From positions 253,001-317,000 of the forward strand of contig BPQB01000026.1 of NCBI GenBank assembly GCA_019973155.2: a DNA stretch of 64,000 nucleotides. The letters are read 5' to 3'. The notes beneath the pieces are model-generated. The model was not told where the DNA came from. It ran no database searches and saw only the letters and a list, made by a program, of their open reading frames with translations. Position numbers and translations under genes: made by a program. The stretch is from Phanerochaete sordida. Lineage: Eukaryota > Basidiomycota > Agaricomycetes > Polyporales > Phanerochaetaceae. Shown here piece by piece: positions 58,196 through 64,000 of the stretch (the first letter of the stretch is position 1; each line of letters starts with the position of its first letter).

Positions 58196-59413
58196 TCAGC
58201 TCTGCGGAGGACGAGAGCACCAAGCACGATGATACTTCCATCCAGCCATCTGGCAGTGCGAGTCACAATAGTGCACCGTATGACATTTTGAGCACCGACT
58301 TCTTGTGTCCTCCTTGCCGCAGTGCTGGCAGAACTCTTCACTGCCGGAGGCAACTTTCGCCAGCCTCGCGAGAACCATGTTCTTTACAGCCATGCCAAGC
58401 ATATCCGTATAATCTGCTGCTGCAGCGGACGCTTTCCGTCCGGAAATAGCCTTTCCGGTGCTATCAGAGCCTTTCTTGGGTCTAAGGGTATTGCGATAAA
58501 AGGCGAAGTGCGCAGATTCGTTGGGTATCGCTTTTCTCGCCGCCTCCATCTCGAGCTCTTGGTATTTGTGTTCCATGTACTCTTTTGTGAGCAGAGGACG
58601 CTCCTTCGGGTAGCACCACTCGAGCGTATGCTTCTTCAGCACCTTCGTGTAGAACTCGGCTTCGCGCTCGAGCGCGAAGTGCTCGCCAGCGAGGCCGTGC
58701 CCGCCAATCTGCGCGAGGCCGAGGTCAAGCACGCAGCGCGCCATTGCGTCGAGTGCGGGGTGCCCGAGGCCCGTCCTTCGCCCGAAGACGAGCCACGGCC
58801 ACGGCACGAGGCCCTTAACCCCGACCTGGCTCGGGGTAATGCTGACCTTCGGCGCGGTGAAATGCGGGCCTGCGCCCTCATCGAAGTACGCTATGTACGT
58901 GCCCTCGCGCGGGTTGACGACGCTCTCCGCCACGGAGACGTCGGCCGGCGCGAAGAACGCCTCGAGGCCTGCGGCGGTGCGCACGCGTAGCTTCGTCGTG
59001 GGAGGCAGTGCTGCGATGACTTCTCCCGCAGCGTATGTCAGGGCGTATCCATGACAGTGGACTTTGCATCGCCAGTACGCATCCTCGAGCTCGGCGCGGG
59101 TTGGTTGGCAGCCGTTTGGTGTCCTGACACTCTTAGGCGGGCCGCGTGCGAAGGTGTCGAGGGTGAGCCGCTCGTTCGTTTCTCGATGGCAGTCTCGGAG
59201 GATGAGGCAGGTCTTCTCCTTGTTGCAAGCTGCCCAGTCTGGAAGTAGTTCATCCCCATTTTCGAAGGTGGCCACAGATGCTTCCCCATGGTTTATTTCG
59301 ACCAGCTGGAGGGTCTTGAGTGGCACTTCCGAGCGTGCATGACAGTCTAGGATGATGGTCGCGAGGTCGTGCACGTCGATGACTAGATCAGAAGGGAATG
59401 CTGGGGTATGCAT
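58196..59413 (-). CDS. MYND zinc-finger protein, copy 1
   Basis: A single exon; ATG at 59413 gives 405 residues (MHTPAFPSDLVIDVHDLATI). This start is preferred over one at 59497 because it aligns with the paralogue at 62619 and leaves room for the TATA box at 59467-59473. The N-terminal 300 residues form an uncharacterised domain (WRCKVHCHGYALTYA, VLDLGLAQIGGHGLAGEHFA). The C-terminal MYND finger reads FCQHCGK, RSRCSKCHTVHYCDSHCQM and GWKYHRAWC with all zinc ligands. MYND fingers bind proline-rich peptides. Compared with copy 2 it has an extra stretch of about 50 residues before the finger region. Confidence 0.87.
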   Translation of the reverse strand: MHTPAFPSDLVIDVHDLATIILDCHARSEVPLKTLQLVEINHGEASVATFENGDELLPDWAACNKEKTCLILRDCHRETNERLTLDTFARGPPKSVRTPNGCQPTRAELEDAYWRCKVHCHGYALTYAAGEVIAALPPTTKLRVRTAAGLEAFFAPADVSVAESVVNPREGTYIAYFDEGAGPHFTAPKVSITPSQVGVKGLVPWPWLVFGRRTGLGHPALDAMARCVLDLGLAQIGGHGLAGEHFALEREAEFYTKVLKKHTLEWCYPKERPLLTKEYMEHKYQELEMEAARKAIPNESAHFAFYRNTLRPKKGSDSTGKAISGRKASAAAADYTDMLGMAVKNMVLARLAKVASGSEEFCQHCGKEDTRSRCSKCHTVHYCDSHCQMAGWKYHRAWCSRPPQS

Positions 59414-59466
59414 GATTGGAATTGTGAGAGTTGGTGAAGGAAAGGCGAGTGGCCAGCTTGGGACGG

Positions 59467-59473
59467 ATATATA
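59467..59473 (-). promoter_or_regulatory. TATA box of MYND copy 1
   Basis: TATATAT on the minus strand, 54 nt upstream of the chosen ATG, followed by a pyrimidine-rich leader. Confidence 0.55.
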
Positions 59474-59651
59474 GCTGAGTGGCGATCCCATGGCCACAAC
59501 CGCGCAATTGTTCCAAAGCGAATGGCGTGGCTACGCAGATCTAAATTCGGGTATCCTAGACCAGTCCTCAAGGTGTACATTCAAGAATAGCGCGGACTAC
59601 GGATACACGGGAAAAACATAGTGAGATACAATAAACGGGAAACAGAGCGAA

Positions 59652-62268
59652 TCAAAAGTCCTCATCTTCCTCCTGCACCATGCCACCTGCGAACCCGGCG
59701 AAGCGCTTGTCCGCGGTGCTCGCCGCGCCAGCCCAGGGTCCATCCTGGTCGATGCTCGGCCGCGGCCTGAAGCTTTCGCGGCGCGCAGACGGCTTGCGCG
59801 CTGTGCTCGCAGCCGGTGCCGCCCGGGCGCTGTTCAGACCGACCGCGCCGTACACGCGCACGGGGGCCGGCTGCGTGCGTGATGCCGTCGCGGACTTCGC
59901 TGGTCGTGAATACGGGTGGAAGTTACGCGGGCGCGACTTCTGGGCAGAGCCGATGCGGCCGGTCATTGGCGTCCCGCGCTTCGAGGCAGCAAGCCCCCGA
60001 GGCGCTGGTGTTGGTTGTGGTGCAGGAGTCTTGCCCAGCTGCGAGGCTGTTGGTAGGTGAAAGGAAGGGGAAGGCGCACGAGTACTCCGGCTAGTGCTCA
60101 TGGGCACCAATGGGACAGGCAGTTGGGCCATGACGCCGTTCGAGTGGTTGTTGGTGGCCGTGGACGGTGCTTCTGCAAGCTTTGGTCGCCGTGCTGCTGA
60201 GGCAGATGCGGAACGTGTCATTCGGCCCTGTCCAGATGGTGGTCGCGCCGGTATGGCAGGTGTGGCGTTGGATTTGCTGGACGACGCGGTGGAAGATGTA
60301 GGCGCATAGGACGGTGTCTTGGCACGGGGAGCGGGCCCCGACACCGTTCGTGCTTTACCGCGTTTCGTACCATTCTCCTTCTCCTTCTCTTGAGCTTGGG
60401 ATGCTTCCTGGAGGATCTGCATAACACTCTGGCCATGGACCAAGAATGTTCTGCCAGTCTCCGCTTCCCAAGCTGGTATAGCGCTGAGAAGATCTTGCTC
60501 AAGCTGAAAGTTCACTGTGAGCATGCTATCCGGAGGAGCCCAAGACGGTGGCTTACTCTCGGTTTCTCCTTCGTAACACGTTTCCGCATCTTCTCTTCCC
60601 GGAGTAGCCTGCCAGGATCTCGGGGACCTCTGCCTAGTAACCGGGTCTGGTCTGAAGCGGCGGCAGCCAGGTCCTTCTGGTCTTGACAAATGTCGAAGTA
60701 CTTCTGGATATTCTTGAGAAGCGAGCCCTTCAACTTCCTATCCTCCTTGAGCCGTCTGATCTCTTCCTCGTGAATGGCCAAAAGTTCTTCGGAGTGCTCG
60801 TCTGAAAATCGCATTAGCTCGCAGCTTGCACAAGGTGTGCTCCACACACCATCCGCGAACGGCGCGAAGTCTGCTCTCTCGTCTTCGCCAATCATGAGCT
60901 CGTCCCACAGGCTCTTGATTTCTAGTCGCGCGTTGTCTATGAATGTGCCCATCTTCTCCCTCTTGAGCTCGAGCATACGGTCCAGCTCCTCCTCGTACGC
61001 CCGCACAGTCGCCTCGGTGCTTCCCCGCTGCGACTCGACAAACTTGTCCATCTCCGCGTCGGCGACGCCGAGCCGCCGCCACAGGCTCTCGAGCTGGTCG
61101 TACATGGCCTGAATCTGTGCTTCGCGCCTGCGTTTGATGTCCTCGAGGCTGTTCTGCGTCGCCTCCGCCCACTGCACGAGCTCGGGCGTCGGGTCCACGC
61201 CCTCCAGGCCAATGGTAGGCTTGTTGGGGTCTGTGACGGCTTCCTCGCCTAGCTCATCCAGGCGGGTGATGAATTGGTTGAATATCTGACGGTATTCGGC
61301 TTCGTGATTGGGTGTGAACGGCGCATCCTCTGGAGGTACGTTGAGCAAGAAGGGTGTGATGGCCTTGAAGCGCGGGCCAGCAGGTGTAGGTGTCGCAAGG
61401 GGGTCGGAGAGAAAGGGATCTGAAGCGGATGATGAACCTGAAGCACCGATACTACACGCGGACTGGGGGCGTGACGACGAGGAAGGGGAGACAGAGTCTG
61501 CTGGAGAAGGCGGCTCTATTCCTAGTTCCGTGTATAGCCAGTCGATTTGCGACAGTGTCACAGAGAGATGATGTAGTCGTTTGCCCTGTGAGAGGGGTCA
61601 TGACACGATTACACACTGGACATGAGCAAGGACTCACGACCTCGCCCTTCCCGCGCACAAGCTCCTTCTCGATCTTGGAGAATCGTTCCGGTGTGACATC
61701 CCGACGAGCATCGGGGTCTTGTTCACTTTCATTGTCAGCGACGGCGGCCTCGACGACATCGTGAGGGAAGTAGTCCGGACCCAGTGTCCGCGCAAGGGTG
61801 TGAATTCGGCTGGTGAGGGTTGTGAGCTGCTCGAGCTTCGTGTGATACAGCTACGACCAACAGTCAGTCCAAACCCATTGAGACGAGGCTCAGACGAACC
61901 TGACGCAGCTTCTCCTGGTATTCTGAGATCATTTCGAACCGCTTGGGCAAGACCTGCTCCTTCCTGACCTCGCCGACGCTGCTCCCCGTGGCCTTCACAT
62001 GGCCGCCGAGTGCCTTGCTGTAGCGTATGCATTCGCGTTCGACCCCGTCGCAGCGGCCCATCCACTCGTCGACTTGCTTCCTGCGCAGTTCTATCTGGCT
62101 CTCGACGCATTCTGCGAGCTGCCTCTGCAAAGCGGAGAGATCATCGGCGAGCGCTGTCTGGGGAAGTCCGAGTTGGTTGTGTAGGGTTGGGAGAAGCTGG
62201 GTCTGAGATTGGAGGTGTGTGTGCAGGGAGTTGAGGAGAGATGTTATCGTCGTCTCAGGTGTCGTCAT
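59652..62268 (-). CDS. ASE1: Ase1 / PRC1 / MAP65 spindle midzone protein
   Basis: Cross-links antiparallel microtubules of the anaphase spindle midzone. Exons 62268-61900, 61850-61638, 61585-60557, 60503-59652; 2463 nt, 820 residues. The N-terminus is helical (dimerisation rod); the spectrin-like microtubule-binding core includes LSQIDWLYTELGI, LESLWRRLGVADAEMDKFVE, LKREKMGTFIDNARLEIKSL with WDELMIG, FSDEHSEELLAIHEEEIRRL, and LLGRGPRDPGRLLREEKMRK followed by RVTKEKPR. After it, LEQDLLSAIPAWEAETGRTF continues the family signature. The last 230 residues are Ser/Pro/Arg-rich, disordered and likely phosphoregulated. The acceptor before LEQDLL was chosen because it restores frame and conservation. 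It is divergent from MYND copy 2. Confidence 0.93.
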
Positions 62269-62618
62269 CGCTGGGTGTACAGAGAAAGCGTGGCAAATGG
62301 CATGAGGTGTCGCAAGTTCAACCTCATGGCGGAGGAGGCGTGCAAGTCGCGACGGTCATGTGGCCGTCGGGCGCTAATCTATATTGTCCCCTCGCGCCGC
62401 GCCTTTCGCCACACGCTCGCGGCTCTCCTCCCACCCTCCACCACCTTGACCCTCGTGGCGCCCACCTTCGTCGTCGACGCCGTTTGCGAAAACCTACCCC
62501 AGTCCCGTGGCTCTGCCCGTACGGTCTTGGGCCGCAGAGATAATCTCGATTTACATCCGTATTATGTAAGCGGGACATAACGCTTTCGCCTATCGACCCT
62601 CCTCTCTAACGTCCAGCC
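62269..62618. promoter_or_regulatory. divergent promoter of ASE1 and MYND copy 2
   Basis: 350 bp between start codons. An AATCTATATTG string at about 62375-62385 may serve as a TATA element on the plus strand. A plus-strand frame through the region has no recognisable domain. Confidence 0.45.
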
Positions 62619-63686
62619 ATGACGACCTCAGACACGCCCACCTTCCCACCTGACGTCGTAGTCGATGTACATGACCTCGCAGCCATTATCCTCGACTGCC
62701 ATGCACAGCTGGAGGCCAAATTCGCCCGCCGCCAGCTGCTCGAGGTGAACCGCGGCACGACCCCTCTCCAGTTCGTGCCCGAGTCAGTCCTTGGTCCGGA
62801 ATGGCCAGAGGCTCCCAAGAAGATCACATATATCATGAAGGAGCTGGAGGATGGTGCTCCTCGTGTCACACTCGATACCTTCGCCAGCCCTGAGGGTGTC
62901 AGGACCCCCGACGACCAGCCCCTGTCCCGCAAGGACCTCGAGGACGTGTATTGGCGCTGCAAAACCTTCGACAGCGGCTACGTCCTTGCATATGTCGCAC
63001 AGCAGGTCTTTGACGCTCTACCGCCCACCGCGACGCTGTCCATCAGGACGTCCCAGGGCTACGATGTCACCTGTGCGCCCAAGGACACGACCGTCGCCGA
63101 AATCGCCGTCCTGGCGCGCGAGCCGTGCATGCACGTTGTCCTCGACGGCGAGCAGAACCTCTCGGGCTTCGACGGGCCCCTCCCATGGATCTGGCTCTTC
63201 CTCGGTGCGCCCGAGTCGGAGAAGCCGGACATCGACACCCGCGCCGTGCTCGACCTCGGCCTCGCGCAGCTTGGCGGCCACGGGAGTGGCGGCGAGCACT
63301 TTGCGCTCGAGCGTGGCGTGCACTACCTCGACGTGGTGCTGAACCGCTTCGCCGTGGACCTCGGCGGCGATCTGAAGCTCTCTCACAAGATCACGCTTTC
63401 GCCGCCGGTCGTCCGCGCGCACGGCGACGCGGTCAAGGCCATGGTGCTCCAGCGGCTGGCCAAGGTAGCCGGCGGGAACGACCAGTTTTGCAGGCATTGT
63501 GGGAAGGACGAGATCACCCTGTTGTGCTCGAGGTGCAAGAAGGCGTATTTCTGCAAGGAGTGTCTCAACCAGGGATGGAAGTACCACAAGAGGTGGTGCC
63601 ATCCCCCGCCGACTAACGCAATGGAAGGTGGGCGGGAGAAAGAAGAGGGTAATCTAGAGGTGACTGAGGGGACGAGCGTGGCGTAG
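62619..63686 (+). CDS. MYND zinc-finger protein, copy 2
   Basis: A single exon of 355 residues, MTTSDTPTFPPDVVVDVHDL. It is clearly paralogous to the gene at 58196-59413 through the N-terminal domain (LAAIILDCHAQLE, VYWRCKTFDSGYVLAYVA, AVLDLGLAQLGGHGSGGEHF). The MYND finger FCRHCGKDEITLLCSRCKKA, then YFCKECLNQGWKYHKRWC, has complete zinc ligands. It ends in a short acidic tail. It is probably a protein-protein adaptor, cytosolic or nuclear; no enzymatic domain such as SET is seen. Confidence 0.9.
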   Translation: MTTSDTPTFPPDVVVDVHDLAAIILDCHAQLEAKFARRQLLEVNRGTTPLQFVPESVLGPEWPEAPKKITYIMKELEDGAPRVTLDTFASPEGVRTPDDQPLSRKDLEDVYWRCKTFDSGYVLAYVAQQVFDALPPTATLSIRTSQGYDVTCAPKDTTVAEIAVLAREPCMHVVLDGEQNLSGFDGPLPWIWLFLGAPESEKPDIDTRAVLDLGLAQLGGHGSGGEHFALERGVHYLDVVLNRFAVDLGGDLKLSHKITLSPPVVRAHGDAVKAMVLQRLAKVAGGNDQFCRHCGKDEITLLCSRCKKAYFCKECLNQGWKYHKRWCHPPPTNAMEGGREKEEGNLEVTEGTSVA

Positions 63687-64000
63687 AGCCAGTAGAATCA
63701 GCTGAACAACGAGAACCTTTGTGAGGCACTTTCCCAAGTTTGACAGGATTCTCTCAGCTAACGATACAACGCAGAACGTCCGCCTGGATTTTCGTCAATT
63801 GCGATGCTACGTACTATCTTTGGATTCTACCCGGCAGTATAAGACTTGCCAGCGAAATAGAAACCCTGCTTTGCTCGCTTGGTCGCTCTCAAGCGTTGCC
63901 CCTTTGGCCGTGGCGTGCCGACTGACTTTTCAGATCCCTCTCAAGACGTGAAGAAGCACCGAGATGTCCTTACGCCTCCGCGAACACTCGGCTCGAGCGC
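63687..64000. other. 3' region to window end
   Basis: 314 bp after MYND copy 2. No gene or repeat is recognised. Confidence 0.35.

Overview
The window is nuclear DNA of a basidiomycete, most likely an Agaricomycete of the polypore type (inference). The reasons are many short spliceosomal introns of about 45-110 nt with CTRAY-type branch sites, GC-rich exons, three class I hydrophobins, a PriA-type secreted protein, and tRNA genes with 10-12 nt introns. Gene models were built by hand by joining exons at GT-AG sites; where totals are given they divide by three. Strand and exon coordinates are in the evidence fields.

Layout. 1-1.8 kb: 3' end of a Ser/Pro-rich protein. 2.9-5.0 kb (-): sn-1 glycerol-3-phosphate/DHAP acyltransferase, then tRNA-Leu. 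5.6-10.3 kb (-): a tandem pair of TmpA-like membrane flavoproteins whose exons 2-7 have identical lengths. 11.3-11.7 kb (-): a 72-residue cyanase N-terminal-like protein. 12.5-13.2 kb (+): ribosomal protein uS11. 13.6-21.0 kb (-): a BEACH-WD40 giant. 21.5-22.3 kb (+): a secreted or anchored cell-surface protein, then tRNA-Asp. 23.0-24.2 kb (-): PriA-type protein.

26.0-35.5 kb is the most unusual part. Four copies of a small secreted six-cysteine protein (crystallin-like, inferred) lie in -,+,-,+ order inside a large imperfect palindrome. The right arm carries a 1,047-bp insertion with CACTG-type terminal inverted repeats and a 3-bp target duplication. The left arm preserves the empty site. 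The accessory feel of this segment contrasts with the housekeeping genes around it.

36.0-38.3 kb (+): mitochondrial PPR protein. 38.6-40.2 kb (-): a seven-TM-type protein. 41.1-46.0 kb: three hydrophobins. 46.3-48.2 kb (-): GFA/CENP-V-fold protein, tRNA-Val and an unrecognised 110-residue protein. 49.1-52.3 kb: tRNA-Asp, dolichol-phosphate mannose synthase (-) and UBR7-like ubiquitin ligase (+) sharing a divergent promoter. 52.6-53.2 kb: a broken retropepsin-like frame.

54.1-56.4 kb (+): a stand-alone hydantoinase B-type 5-oxoprolinase half. 57.0-57.7 kb (-): basic H1/HMG-like nuclear protein. 58.2-59.4 kb (-) and 62.6-63.7 kb (+): two paralogous MYND-finger proteins flanking an Ase1/PRC1/MAP65 spindle protein (59.7-62.3 kb, -).
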